Shown: positions 1-9,266 of the stretch, piece by piece
How the letters are laid out: each line of letters starts with the position of its first letter
How positions within the stretch are numbered: the first letter of the stretch is position 1
From: Streptomyces aquilus
Lineage (GTDB): Bacteria; Actinomycetota; Actinomycetes; Streptomycetales; Streptomycetaceae
DNA: 64,000 bases
Direction of reading: 5' to 3'
Assembly (NCBI RefSeq): GCF_003955715.1
Contig: NZ_CP034463.1
Coordinates: 5,766,001-5,830,000 of the forward strand
The notes under the pieces: generated by a model
What the model was told of the DNA's origin: nothing
Database searches by the model: none
The model's input: the letters and a program-made list of their open reading frames with translations, nothing else
Program-made: the position numbers and the translations under genes

Positions 1-14
1 ACGGAGGAACCGAC

Positions 15-587
15 ATGCGCACCCTCATCAGCACCGCTTTCATCTCGCTCGACGGCGTCGTGGAGGCGCCGGGCGGCGAGGCCGGTTACCGGAACGCCGG
101 GTGGACGTTCCAGGACATCGAGTTCCTCCCCGAGGCGTTCGAGATCAAGGGACGCGAGCAGCAGGAAGCGAGTGCCATGCTGCTGGGCCGGACCAGCTAC
201 GAGGCGTTCAGCCCGGTGTGGCCCGGCATGGAGGAGTTCGCCGAGTACAAGGTGATGCCGAAGTACGTGGTGTCGACGACCCTCAAGGACGAGGACCTCG
301 TCTCGAACTGGGGCGACACGACGATCCTGCGCTCCCTCGACGAGGTCGCCGAGCTGAAGAAGACCGAGGGCGGGCCGATCATCATCCACGGCAGCGCTTC
401 CCTGACCCGTTCCCTCGCCGACGCCGACCTGATCGACCGCTACCACCTGCTGGTCTTCCCGGTCCTCCTCGGCGCCGGCAAGCGCCTCTTCTCGACGACG
501 GACAAGGACAAGCAGCGCCTGAAGCTGGTCGAGCACGAGGCGTACGCGAACGGCCTGCAGAAGAACGTCTTCGACGTGCTCCGCTGA
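15..587 (+). CDS. dihydrofolate reductase family protein (RibD C-terminal fold)
   Basis: A 190-residue protein of the RibD C-terminal/DHFR-like fold, a family of small NAD(P)H-dependent reductases that is common in actinomycetes. The N-terminus RTLISTAFISLDGVV, the middle GRTSYEAF, the GGPIIIHGSASLTRSL loop and the late VLLGAGKRLF strand-turn are the usual landmarks, and the length fits the family. A GGAGGA ribosome site lies 7 bases before the ATG, so the gene is complete although it opens the window. The substrate is unknown; these proteins are rarely true dihydrofolate reductases. It is followed by a convergent SRPBCC gene. Confidence 0.85.
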   Translation: MRTLISTAFISLDGVVEAPGGEAGYRNAGWTFQDIEFLPEAFEIKGREQQEASAMLLGRTSYEAFSPVWPGMEEFAEYKVMPKYVVSTTLKDEDLVSNWGDTTILRSLDEVAELKKTEGGPIIIHGSASLTRSLADADLIDRYHLLVFPVLLGAGKRLFSTTDKDKQRLKLVEHEAYANGLQKNVFDVLR

Positions 588-607
588 CGGCGCTTTCGGC
601 GGGACGT

Positions 608-1048
608 TCAGTGCCAGTCGCTGATCTGGACGTCGTCCGGCGCGGGTTCGCCCTTGCCGGTCTCGATCAGCCTCTTGAGGCTCATCAGATAGGTCGCCCA
701 CTTGGTGGAGCAGTGGTACATGAACTCCACCGGCTCCTGCCAGCCTTCGTGCCGGAACAGCACGATGGTGAAGTCGCCCTCCTGCTTCAGCTCGAAGCGG
801 ACGTGGGTGCCGATCCATTCCTCGGGCCCGTCGACGACCTCCCAGACCAGGCGTTCGGCGGGCTGGGCCTCCAGGACCTTCATGTCGAACCCGCCGGGTA
901 CGAAGCGGAACTTGATGACGCCTCCGACCCGGGGGTCGCCCTCCGTGTCCCGCGTCCACCAGTTCGCGAGTCCGTCGACGGTGGTCAGGGCCGTGTAGAC
1001 GGCGTCGGGGGATGAGGTGATTCCGATCCGGTGCAGGATGTCAGGCAT
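608..1048 (-). CDS. SRPBCC (AHSA1/START-like) protein
   Basis: A 146-residue helix-grip (SRPBCC/Aha1-C-like) protein. ITSSPDAVYTALTTVDGLANWWT at the start, LVWEVVDG in the middle and the C-terminal helix KWATYLMSLKRLIETGKGEP are typical. Members bind hydrophobic ligands, but no ligand can be inferred here. It is the last gene of a three-gene unit with an ArsR regulator and another SRPBCC gene. Its start overlaps the end of the arsR-type gene by 8 bp, so the two are probably translationally coupled. Confidence 0.8.
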   Translation of the reverse strand: MPDILHRIGITSSPDAVYTALTTVDGLANWWTRDTEGDPRVGGVIKFRFVPGGFDMKVLEAQPAERLVWEVVDGPEEWIGTHVRFELKQEGDFTIVLFRHEGWQEPVEFMYHCSTKWATYLMSLKRLIETGKGEPAPDDVQISDWH

Positions 1049-1433
1049 TTTCGGTACCTCTCTCTGATGTCATGTTCTCCGGTTGGACCTGGGGCGGGTT
1101 CTCCCGGTCTTGCTGGATCGCCTCGGCGATGCGCTTGATGCGGTGCAGTCGGGCGTCCCAGCTCGCCCCGACCGACGCCAACTGGGCTATGGCACGGGCG
1201 AGTTGCTCCTCGTCCACCTCGTATCGGCGCTCGCGGCCGGACGGGGTCGCGTGGACCAGCCCGACCCGGTGGAGCACGCCGAGGTGTTTGGCGACCGCCT
1301 GGCGCGTGACCGGCAGTCGGTCGCTGAGCGAGGTCGCCGTGCCGAAGCCGTCGGCCAGCATCAGGTCGAGCATCCGGCGCCGGGTCGGGTCTCCTACGGC
1401 GGACCACAGCTCGTCGTCGACGGTGACGCTCAC
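1041..1433 (-). CDS. ArsR-family winged-helix repressor
   Basis: A 130-residue ArsR/SmtB-type DNA-binding protein. The residues DELWSAVGDPTRRRMLDLMLADG followed by ATSLSDRLPVTRQAVAKHLGVLHRVGLVHATPSGRERRYEVD form the winged helix-turn-helix. No cysteine metal site is visible, so it belongs to the non-metal subgroup that is habitually paired with SRPBCC genes. It overlaps the upstream SRPBCC gene by 4 bp (ATGA) and the downstream one by 8 bp. Twin palindromes ahead of the operon are its likely binding sites (autoregulation, inferred). Confidence 0.85.
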   Translation of the reverse strand: MSVTVDDELWSAVGDPTRRRMLDLMLADGFGTATSLSDRLPVTRQAVAKHLGVLHRVGLVHATPSGRERRYEVDEEQLARAIAQLASVGASWDARLHRIKRIAEAIQQDRENPPQVQPENMTSERGTENA

Positions 1434-1894
1434 GGCGTGGACTCCAGCCGGTTCACGTAGGCGACCAGGCGCGGCAGGAAGTGGTCCCAGCCGGTGGAGT
1501 GCTCGCGGTAGGCGTTCTCCAGTACGGCGGCCTCCCAGCCGCGTTCCCGGAATCCCGCCTCGCTGAAGCGCAGCAGCGTGCCCGAGCCGGAGGGGGTCAG
1601 ATCAAAGGTCACGAGGAGGGAGTTGACCGGTGTGGGGGTCTCGCCCTCGTCGTACACCCACCGGAACGAGAACCGCCGGGGCGGATCGGCGTCCACGACG
1701 GTCAGCGCTTCGACCTTCGCGTCCGGCGTGCTCCTGTCTCCGAACGAGATGACGCCGGTGCCGCCGGGCACGGGCTTGAGCTCGGCCTCGTCGGGCCACC
1801 ACTCCCGCAGATGCTCGGGTCTGCTGACGACCTCGTAGACCACCTCGGGTGTGGCGTCGATGTGGATCTCCCGCTCGATGCTGCCGTACTCCAT
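1430..1894 (-). CDS. SRPBCC domain protein
   Basis: A 154-residue helix-grip protein when started at the ATG giving MEYGSIEREIHIDATPEVVYEVVS. An earlier in-frame ATG would add 14 Arg/Lys-rich residues but would place the start inside the predicted promoter. Landmarks are REWWPDEAELKPVPGG, a central RRFSFRWVY strand and the C-terminal helix STGWDHFLPRLVAYVNRL. It is the first gene of the ArsR operon, with two SRPBCC proteins flanking the repressor. Ligand and function are unknown. Confidence 0.78.
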   Translation of the reverse strand: MEYGSIEREIHIDATPEVVYEVVSRPEHLREWWPDEAELKPVPGGTGVISFGDRSTPDAKVEALTVVDADPPRRFSFRWVYDEGETPTPVNSLLVTFDLTPSGSGTLLRFSEAGFRERGWEAAVLENAYREHSTGWDHFLPRLVAYVNRLESTP

Positions 1895-1914
1895 GGCTCT
1901 CACCCGGCCCTTTC

Positions 1915-1975
1915 GCAACCTTTGGTTGCGTATCACTGTAAGCCCGGGAGGCGGTGACGTGCAACCATCGGTTGC
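1915..1975 (-). promoter_or_regulatory. ArsR-operon promoter with two operator palindromes
   Basis: Two inverted repeats of the form GCAACC-N3-GGTTGC lie at 1915-1929 and 1961-1975, centres 46 bp apart. Read on the minus strand, TTGCAC (1959-1964) and TACAGT (1935-1940) are spaced by 18 bp and make a good sigma-70-type promoter. One palindrome overlaps the -35 box and the other covers the expected start point. The layout suggests repression by the operon's own ArsR protein (inferred). Confidence 0.65.
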
Positions 1976-1984
1976 GCGTCGCGG

Positions 1985-2407
1985 TTACGCCGTCGTCGCC
2001 AGTTCGCACCACACGTACTTGCCGCGGTTGCCGAACCTGGAGAGCGGCTGTCAGCCCCAGAGGTCGGAGGTGGCGGCGACGAGGGCGAGGCCGCGGCTGG
2101 ATTCGGCGTCCAGGTCGCCGGTCAACTTCTGGGGAGGGTCCGGGGGTTCGGGATCGGCGTCCCACGCGCCAATCCGCAGCACGCCGTCCCGCCAGCGGAT
2201 GCGCAGGGCGGCGGGGCCGTCCGTGTGGAGAACGGCGTTGGAGATCAACTCGGCGGCGAGCAGCTCCGCTGCGTCGACGAGGGTGATGAGGCCGTGCATG
2301 GTCAGGATGAGGCGGAGGGTGCGGCGACTTACGGTGACGGCTCTGGGGTCGTTGGGGATGTAGAGGGAGTACTCCCAGGGGTCGGGGGGCGAGGCTGTTT
2401 CGGGCAT
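1985..2407 (-). pseudogene. ATP-binding (RsbW/SpoIIAB-like) protein interrupted by in-frame TGA
   Basis: A GHKL/HATPase_c_2 anti-sigma-type protein of the kind found next to WhiJ/BldB genes. It starts at MPETASPPDPWEYSL, with GGAG upstream; the N-box AAELLAAELISNAVLHT and the late G-box ESSRGLALVAATSDLWG are present. TGA at 2051-2053 ends it after 118 residues. The same frame then reads QPLSRFGNRGKYVWCELATTA to a TAA at 1985, which is exactly the C-terminal strand this family normally has. The TGA sits where TGG (Trp) is expected. This could be a recent nonsense mutation, a sequencing error or readthrough. The truncated product may still fold. Confidence 0.75.
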
Positions 2408-2478
2408 GCGGTAACTCCGTTTCGGGGTGGGGGTGTGCGGTGGCGGTGCCGCAGGGATGTAGCGGTGCACTTCCGCAG

Positions 2479-2519
2479 AGTGAGCGATGCGTCACTGACG
2501 GTATCTCCTAAATTTAGGA
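2479..2519. promoter_or_regulatory. operator palindromes between ATP-binding and XRE genes
   Basis: A perfect 14-bp palindrome TCCTAAATTTAGGA (2506-2519) stands out as AT-rich in this GC-rich sequence. Beside it is AGTGA-N8-TCACT (2479-2496). Both lie in the divergent gap and are likely sites for the neighbouring XRE protein or another regulator. Promoter boxes could not be assigned firmly. Confidence 0.5.
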
Positions 2520-2594
2520 CAGTGCAAGCCGTTGCCGTATTCTCGGTCTCCGAACGAGGGACGTTCGCAGGGAAGTTGGGGCGGGGAGGCGTCA

Positions 2595-3446
2595 GTGCCG
2601 CCGAAGAGGCATCTCACGGCCCGCAGGGTTCGTCTGGGTGCTGAGCTGCGCAAACTCCGTGAGGCCACGGGCATGAAAGCGCGGGAGGCCGCGGCGTTGC
2701 TCGGAGTCGACTCGGTTCAGATGAGCCAGATCGAGTCCGCCGTCGCGGGCGTGAGCGCCGAGCGGGTCCGGCGTCTGGCCGCCAACTACGGCTGTATGGA
2801 CGAGGCCCTGATCGAGGCGCTGGTCGCCATGGCGGTCGACCGTACGCAGGGGTGGTGGGAGGACTACCGCGGTGTACTGCCGCCGGCGTTCCTGGACATG
2901 GCCGAGGTCGAGCACCACGCCACCTTCATTCGCGAGGTCGTGATCACGCACGTCCCGGGGCTGTTGCAGACCCCCGACTACGCGCGCGCGGTGTTCCGGT
3001 ACATGCGCCCCGAGCTGCCCGAGAGCGAAGTGGCACCTCGTGTGGAGCACAGGATGCGACGGCGAGCCGTCATCGAGGGCGATACCCCGACGCCGTACGA
3101 GACCGTTGTGCACGAGTTCGCTCTGCGGGTCCGGGTGGCTGATCGTCAGGCCGCGCAGGCCCAACTCCGGTTCATCCTCGGAGAGATCGAAAGCGGCCAC
3201 TCCGTAGTGCGGGTCATCCCCATCGACCAGGACGGCTTCGGCGGTACAGGTGCGTCGATGATGTACCTCGGCGGCCCGGTGCCCAAGCTGGACACCGGCC
3301 TGCGCGATTCACCCACCGGCACCGCGTTCATCGACGCCGAACCGCAGCTGGAGCACCTCCGCACCTTGCTTCGTAGGGTGGAGAAGGCGTCGCTGGACCC
3401 GGTGGCGTCACGGGACTTCATCCATCGACTGACCAAGGAACTCTGA
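2595..3446 (+). CDS. WhiJ-like XRE regulator (HTH + DUF5753)
   Basis: A 283-residue Scr1/WhiJ-type protein. The N-terminal helix-turn-helix is LGAELRKLREATGMKAREAAALLGVDSVQMSQIESAVAGVS (about residues 14-54). It is followed by the DUF5753 domain with the diagnostic VPGLLQTPDYARAVF and, near the end, FIDAEPQLEHLRTLLRRV...ASRDFIHRL. The GTG start is chosen for GGAGG five bases upstream; a TTG further up has no such site. Its stop overlaps the DUF397 start (TGATG). Homologues act with BldB/DUF397 partners in Streptomyces developmental control, and some behave like toxin-antitoxin pairs. The role here is inferred. Confidence 0.85.
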   Translation: MPPKRHLTARRVRLGAELRKLREATGMKAREAAALLGVDSVQMSQIESAVAGVSAERVRRLAANYGCMDEALIEALVAMAVDRTQGWWEDYRGVLPPAFLDMAEVEHHATFIREVVITHVPGLLQTPDYARAVFRYMRPELPESEVAPRVEHRMRRRAVIEGDTPTPYETVVHEFALRVRVADRQAAQAQLRFILGEIESGHSVVRVIPIDQDGFGGTGASMMYLGGPVPKLDTGLRDSPTGTAFIDAEPQLEHLRTLLRRVEKASLDPVASRDFIHRLTKEL

Positions 3447-3643
3447 TGAACTGGCGGAAGTCGACGTACTCCGACGGCGGTGACGGCAACACCTGCGTCG
3501 AGATCGCCATCCTCCCCACCCACATATCCCTCCGCGACTCGAAAAACCCCACCCGAGCCACCCTCACCGTCCCCGCCCCCGCCTTCACCGCCCTCATCAA
3601 CCACTTGAAGGGCCCCTCGTCATGGAACAGCGAGTCACCCTGA
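3446..3643 (+). CDS. DUF397 (BldB-like) small protein
   Basis: A 65-residue DUF397 protein: NWRKSTYSDGGDGNTCVEIA, then HISLRDSKNP, then VPAPAFTALINHLK. This pattern (W+KSSYS...CVEVA...V+VRDSK) defines the family. It overlaps the XRE gene by one base and the following VOC gene by 22 bp. DUF397 proteins are the small partners of WhiJ-like regulators. The last residues WNSESP extend beyond the usual family end. Confidence 0.85.
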   Translation: MNWRKSTYSDGGDGNTCVEIAILPTHISLRDSKNPTRATLTVPAPAFTALINHLKGPSSWNSESP

Positions 3644-4059
3644 TCACCCTCGGCGTATCCGATCTGGCCCGCAGCAAAGCCTTCTACGAAGCCCTCGGCT
3701 GGCGTGGCCAGGAGGTTCAGGAGACCGTCTTCTTCCAGGCCGGCGGTCTCGGACTGGTCCTCTGGAGCCGGGAGAAGCTCGCCGCCGACTGCGGTCTGGA
3801 CGCCGGCAAGGAACCGCCCGCCTTCGGCGGCATCGTCCTCGCGCACAACGTCCGTGACGACAGCGAGGTCGACGCCCTCCTCGACACCGCCCGCGCCGCC
3901 GGAGGCACCGTCACCAAGCCCGCCGCCCGTAACGACATCGGCTTCTACTCCGGCGCCTTCACCGACCCCGACGGTCACGCCTGGGAGGTCGCCCACAACC
4001 CCGGCTTCCCCCTCGCGGAGGACGGCACGGTCACGCTGCCCGACTTCGGCCGACCCTGA
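3622..4059 (+). CDS. VOC (glyoxalase/bleomycin-resistance fold) protein
   Basis: A 145-residue vicinal-oxygen-chelate protein. The first beta-alpha module LITLGVSDLARSKAFYEALGW and the second ending SGAFTDPDGHAWEVAHNPGF are characteristic. The terminal Glu of HAWEV is a usual metal ligand. It overlaps the DUF397 gene end by 22 bp, which is unusual for unrelated genes, so expression may be coupled. The substrate is unknown. Confidence 0.8.
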   Translation: MEQRVTLITLGVSDLARSKAFYEALGWRGQEVQETVFFQAGGLGLVLWSREKLAADCGLDAGKEPPAFGGIVLAHNVRDDSEVDALLDTARAAGGTVTKPAARNDIGFYSGAFTDPDGHAWEVAHNPGFPLAEDGTVTLPDFGRP

Positions 4060-4062
4060 CCG

Positions 4063-4650
4063 CTACGACCCCGTCGCCGGGAACAGGCGTTCCACCGCCC
4101 GCACCACGGCCGCCCGGCGTGCCGCCAGGGAGCGGTCGTGGGTCTGGTCCGCCGCCGCGTCCACCAGATCGAGCTGGCCCGCCCAGGCCGAGGCGAGCTG
4201 GTTGAGGAAGATGAGGATGTCGATGGGCTCCCAGGAGGGGTCCAGATGGCCCGCCTCCTGCGCCTTCCGGATCTGCTCGGCCTTGCGGCGGATCGTCTCC
4301 CTGGTCGCGGTGTCGGCGGTGTCGCCGGCCAGTTCCAGTCGGCCCCAGCTCATGAGCCGGTAGCGGTCGGGGTGCCGTATGAAGTAGTCGTGCACGCGGC
4401 CGGCGTACTCGGGCAGGTTGGTCGGGTCCAGGCGGGTCGCCTCCGTGACCGCGGCCAGCTCCCGTTCGGCGATGAAGCCGTAGAGCTCCTCCTTGCTGCG
4501 GAAGTACGCGTAGAGGCGTTCCGTGCTGGTCTTCGCGGCCTTGGCGATACGGGTGATGCGGGCGCCGGCGATCCCGTACCGGGCGAACTCGGCCCGCGCC
4601 GCGGCGACGATGCGGTCGCGGGTCGAGTCCGCGGTCGTCGAAGAGGTCAT
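4063..4650 (-). CDS. TetR-family repressor
   Basis: A 195-residue TetR regulator. The N-terminal DNA-binding helices are TRDRIVAAARAEFARYGIAGARITRIAKAAKTSTERLYAYFRSKEELYGFI (about residues 9-58). The C-terminal two thirds is the ligand pocket and matches no specific effector class by eye. It diverges from an aldo/keto reductase gene, and the 108-bp gap holds two 20-bp operators, so it probably represses both genes. Confidence 0.87.
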   Translation of the reverse strand: MTSSTTADSTRDRIVAAARAEFARYGIAGARITRIAKAAKTSTERLYAYFRSKEELYGFIAERELAAVTEATRLDPTNLPEYAGRVHDYFIRHPDRYRLMSWGRLELAGDTADTATRETIRRKAEQIRKAQEAGHLDPSWEPIDILIFLNQLASAWAGQLDLVDAAADQTHDRSLAARRAAVVRAVERLFPATGS

Positions 4651-4666
4651 GCCTTGAGGTTACCCA

Positions 4667-4733
4667 GCCAAAACGTTCTGTTTGGCGAAGGCTGCCGTGC
4701 GGGCGTACAGTCGACCAAAGCAAACATTTTGGT
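4667..4733 (+). promoter_or_regulatory. TetR/aldo-keto reductase divergent promoter with twin operators
   Basis: GCCAAAACGTTCTGTTTGGC (4667-4686) and the inverted copy ACCAAAGCAAACATTTTGGT (4714-4733) share the imperfect palindrome CCAAAAYGTTYKSTTTGG, centres 47 bp apart. For the reductase gene, TTGGCG (4682-4687) and TACAGT (4706-4711) with an 18-bp spacer form a promoter. One operator overlaps the -35 and the other the start region. Confidence 0.65.
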
Positions 4734-4737
4734 TTGA

Positions 4738-5742
<1,005 letters not shown>

Positions 5743-5792
5743 CGTCCAGACACCCCTGGTCAGGAGGGGGAGGGTCGGGCTAGCGTCCCGTC

Positions 5793-6998
5793 ATGGCAGC
5801 CTTCGACCCGTGGGACCCGGACTTCCTCGCCGACCCCTACCCCGCCTACGCCGACCTGCGCGCAAGGGGCCGTGTCCAGTACTACGAGCCCACGAACCAG
5901 TGGCTGGTCCCGCAGCACGCCGACGTGTCGGCTCTGCTGCGGGACCGGCGCCTCGGCCGCACCTATCAGCACCGCTTCACCCACGAGGACTTCAACCGCA
6001 CCCCGCCGCCCCCCGAGCACGAGCCGTTCCACACCCTCAACGACCACGGCATGCTCGACCTGGAGCCGCCGGACCACACCCGCATCCGCCGCCTGGTGTC
6101 GAAGGCGTTCACGCCGCGGACGGTGGAGGGCCTGAAGCCGTACGTGGCCCGGCTCGCCGGAGAACTGGTGGACGCGCTCGTCGAGAAGGGCGGCGGCGAT
6201 CTGCTCGCCGACGTCGCCGAACCGCTGCCCGTCGCCGTCATCGCCGAGATGCTGGGCATCCCGGAGGCCGACCGTGGCCCCCTGCGGCCCTGGTCGGCGG
6301 ACATCTGCGGGATGTACGAGCTGAACCCGTCCGAGGAGGCCGCCGCAAAGGCCGTACGCGCCTCCGTGGAGTTCTCCGACTATCTGCGGGAGCTCATCGC
6401 CGAGCGGCGCAAGCACCCCGGCGACGACCTCGTCTCCGGCCTCATCGCCGCCCACGACGAGGGCGACCGGCTCACCGAGCAGGAGATGATCTCGACCTGC
6501 GTGCTGCTGCTGAACGCAGGGCACGAGGCGACGGTCAACGCCACGGTCAACGGCTGGTACGCGCTGTTCCGCAACCCCGACCAGCTCGCGGCCCTCCGCG
6601 CCGACCACTCCCTCGTCCCCACCGCCATCGAAGAGCTGATGCGCTACGACACCCCGCTCCAGCTCTTCGAACGCTGGGTGCTGGACGACATCGAGGTCGA
6701 CGGGACGGTCGTCCCGAGGGGTGCGGAGATCGCCATGCTCTTCGGTTCCGCCAACCACGACCCGGCGGTGTTCCAGAACCCCGAGCGCCTCGACCTCGCC
6801 CGCGCCGACAACCCGCACATCTCCTTCAGCGCCGGCATCCACTACTGCATCGGCGCGCCCTTGGCCCGTATCGAGCTGGGGGCATCCATGACGGCCCTGC
6901 TGGAGAAGGCTCCGACCCTGAGCCTGGCGGCTGAGCCGGTGCGGAAGCCGAACTTCGTGATCAGGGGGGTGGAGGGGCTGGCCGTTGAGGTGGGGTGA
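5793..6998 (+). CDS. cytochrome P450
   Basis: A 401-residue soluble bacterial P450 monooxygenase. The I-helix AGHEAT (residues 242-247) has the oxygen-activating Thr, the K-helix ExxR is at 281-284, and the haem loop FSAGIHYCIG (345-354) has the axial Cys at about 352. The length is normal for class I enzymes that depend on ferredoxin. No ferredoxin gene or biosynthetic cluster adjoins it, so partners must come from elsewhere. It follows the reductase gene by 50 bp on the same strand but has its own likely promoter region. The substrate is unknown. Confidence 0.92.
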   Translation: MAAFDPWDPDFLADPYPAYADLRARGRVQYYEPTNQWLVPQHADVSALLRDRRLGRTYQHRFTHEDFNRTPPPPEHEPFHTLNDHGMLDLEPPDHTRIRRLVSKAFTPRTVEGLKPYVARLAGELVDALVEKGGGDLLADVAEPLPVAVIAEMLGIPEADRGPLRPWSADICGMYELNPSEEAAAKAVRASVEFSDYLRELIAERRKHPGDDLVSGLIAAHDEGDRLTEQEMISTCVLLLNAGHEATVNATVNGWYALFRNPDQLAALRADHSLVPTAIEELMRYDTPLQLFERWVLDDIEVDGTVVPRGAEIAMLFGSANHDPAVFQNPERLDLARADNPHISFSAGIHYCIGAPLARIELGASMTALLEKAPTLSLAAEPVRKPNFVIRGVEGLAVEVG

Positions 6999-7085
6999 TC
7001 ACTCGTTCGGCTGATCATCGAGCGATCCGGCGCCTGGGGCGTACGCGCCTCGCCACACTGGCCACGGCCTGAGAGGGGGTGCACC

Positions 7086-7688
7086 ATGACCGTTATGGCA
7101 GAGCGCGCAATGCAGTCGCCCCAGATGTCGGTGGAGGAGTTCGAGAGGATCGCCGCCTTCGCGGCCAAGGAGACCGACGACGCCGTCAGGTTCGAGTTCA
7201 TCAACGGACGGATCGGGGTCAAGAAGGTGCCTGACGGCGACCACAACACCATCGTGCTGTGGCTGATGCGGCGGTGCATGCAAGCGAGGCCTGACTTGGA
7301 CCTGTACCAAGGCCAAGGGCTGAAGGTGGAGCAGTACCGCGAGGGGCGTGTCCGTCCGGACGCCGTTCTCGTGCCCGAGGAGCACTTTGCCGGTCATGGC
7401 GAGTGGGCCGACCCCAGCGGTGTCTTCCTGGTACTTGAGGTGACCTCGTACGACTCGGACACGGACAGGCGTGACCGCCGGGAGAAGCCCGTTGCCTACG
7501 GCGCCGCGGGCATCCCGTTCTATCTGCTGGTCGACCGTGACAACTGCACCGTCGCCCTGTACAGCGATCCTGATCCAGAGGTCGGATACCGCAGTCGCCT
7601 CAGAGAGCCTTTCGGCGCCACGATTCTGCTCCCCGACCCTCTCGGCATCGAACTCGACACCGAGAAGCTCAAGCAGTACGTCGACTGA
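7086..7688 (+). CDS. Uma2-family restriction-endonuclease-fold protein
   Basis: A 200-residue DUF820/Uma2 protein. The family features are VRFEFINGRIGVKKVPDGDHNTIVLWL, RVRPDAVLVPEEHF (conserved Asp), VFLVLEVTSYDSDTDRRDRREKPVAYGAAGIPFYLLVDRD (PD-ExK-like EVTS core) and the terminal LPDPLGIELDTEKLKQYV. Uma2 proteins are abundant in Streptomyces; their biological role is poorly known. A second, broken copy of this family occurs near 41.2-41.4 kb. An in-frame Met at residue 5 is an alternative start. Confidence 0.85.
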   Translation: MTVMAERAMQSPQMSVEEFERIAAFAAKETDDAVRFEFINGRIGVKKVPDGDHNTIVLWLMRRCMQARPDLDLYQGQGLKVEQYREGRVRPDAVLVPEEHFAGHGEWADPSGVFLVLEVTSYDSDTDRRDRREKPVAYGAAGIPFYLLVDRDNCTVALYSDPDPEVGYRSRLREPFGATILLPDPLGIELDTEKLKQYVD

Positions 7689-7694
7689 ACCCCG

Positions 7695-9266
7695 TCACGC
7701 CGTCATGTCCCGCCGCCGCAGCCCCGTCAGACCGGCAGCCACCAGCACCGCAGCCAGCCCCAGCAGCACCACCACCGGCCCCCACTCCATCCCCCCACCC
7801 GGCAACTTCGGCAGATGCCCGAACGGCGACAGGTCCAGTACCGCCTGCGGAGCATCCAGCGCCGGGCCCACCCAGCCGATGAGCAGGACGGCCCCGGCGA
7901 CACCCCACGCCGCCATCGCAGCCCGCGGCAGCAGCCCGTACAGCAGCACCGCCAGGCCGCCGATGACCCAGACCCCGGCCACCTGCACCAGGCACGCGCC
8001 CAGGATCGGGCCGATCTCCTTGCCGTAGCCCACGGCGAAGCCCAGACCGGTGAGCAGCATGAGCAGCACCGCCCCGCCGAAGGCGATGACCAGATGACCG
8101 GCGGCCCAGCCCAGGCGGCTCACCGCGTTCGCCAGCACCGGCTCCGCGCGGCCCGACGTCTCCTCGCCGTGCAGGCGCAGCACGCTCTGGACGACGTACA
8201 GCGCCGCGATCAGGCCCATCATCCCGACCATCGACGCCAGGAACGCGTCCTCCAGGCCGCTCTGGCCGCCCATCCGCTCGAAGATCTCGCGCGCGTTCTT
8301 GTTGTCGCCGACCAGGTCCGCGACGCCGTCGGTGAGGCCGCCGTAGACCACACCCACGACGAAGAAGGCGAGGCTCCAGCCGTACACACTGCCCCGCTGC
8401 AACCGCCAGGCCAGTGCCCCCGCCGTGCCGAGCCGTCCTCTCGCCGGGCCCGGGCGGGTCGGGAAGAAGCTCATGCCGACGTCCCTGCGGCCCGCCAACG
8501 CGTAGGCCAGCCAGGCCTGTAGCAGTACCGCCGCCGCGAACAGCAGCAGCACCCACCAGCGTTCGTCCGCGTACGGACGCAGGTTCTCCAGCCAGCCCAG
8601 TGGGGAGAGCCAGGTCAAGACCGAACTGCCGTCGTCCGAGGCCGAGTCGCCCGCCGCGCGCAGCACGAACGCCGCACCGAGGATGCCGGAGGTCAGCCCG
8701 CGGGCCAGCCGCGCGCTCTCCGTCAGCTGCGCGACGATCGCCGCCATCGTGGCGAAGACCATGCCCACCGCGGCCAGTCCCAGGCCGAGGGCGAGCGCAC
8801 CCACGGCGCCCTGGCCCGCCAGGCCCGCCGTCACCAGGAGGGCGAGGACCGCGTTCGCGACGGCCGCCGCCAGCAGCGCCGCCGTCAGCGACGCCCTGCG
8901 GCCCACCATCCCGGACGCCACCAGCTCCTGGCGGCCGCTCTCCTCCTCGTCGCGGGTGTGCCGTACGACGATCAGCAGGCTCATCGCCGCCGCGACCAGC
9001 CCGGCGTAGACACCGACGCGCCAGGCCGTCAGCGCGCCGAGATCGGTGTCGAAGACCGGGCCGATCAGGGCGCGGAAGGACGCGTTGGTCGCCACCTGGT
9101 GGATCAGGTCGGCCCGCTCGGCGTCCGTGCCGTACAGGCCCTTCAGGGAGGCGGGCATGGAGAGGATCATCAGCGCGTTCACCGCGACCCAGACCGGGAT
9201 CGTCAGCCGGTCGCGGCGCAGCGAGAAGCGGAGCAGGACGCCGGTGCCCGCGAGGGAGGTCGTCAC
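7695..9266 (-). CDS. ABC exporter permease (polyketide/tetronasin-exporter type)
   Basis: A 523-residue integral membrane protein with about twelve hydrophobic segments in two homologous halves, as in the TnrB3/tetronasin-type exporter permeases of actinomycetes. [24 protein letters not shown] in the first half and [28 protein letters not shown] in the second are matching cytoplasmic motifs. Its start overlaps the ATPase gene by 4 bp. The gene pair probably exports a hydrophobic drug or metabolite. Confidence 0.88.
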   Translation of the reverse strand: MTTSLAGTGVLLRFSLRRDRLTIPVWVAVNALMILSMPASLKGLYGTDAERADLIHQVATNASFRALIGPVFDTDLGALTAWRVGVYAGLVAAAMSLLIVVRHTRDEEESGRQELVASGMVGRRASLTAALLAAAVANAVLALLVTAGLAGQGAVGALALGLGLAAVGMVFATMAAIVAQLTESARLARGLTSGILGAAFVLRAAGDSASDDGSSVLTWLSPLGWLENLRPYADERWWVLLLFAAAVLLQAWLAYALAGRRDVGMSFFPTRPGPARGRLGTAGALAWRLQRGSVYGWSLAFFVVGVVYGGLTDGVADLVGDNKNAREIFERMGGQSGLEDAFLASMVGMMGLIAALYVVQSVLRLHGEETSGRAEPVLANAVSRLGWAAGHLVIAFGGAVLLMLLTGLGFAVGYGKEIGPILGACLVQVAGVWVIGGLAVLLYGLLPRAAMAAWGVAGAVLLIGWVGPALDAPQAVLDLSPFGHLPKLPGGGMEWGPVVVLLGLAAVLVAAGLTGLRRRDMTA

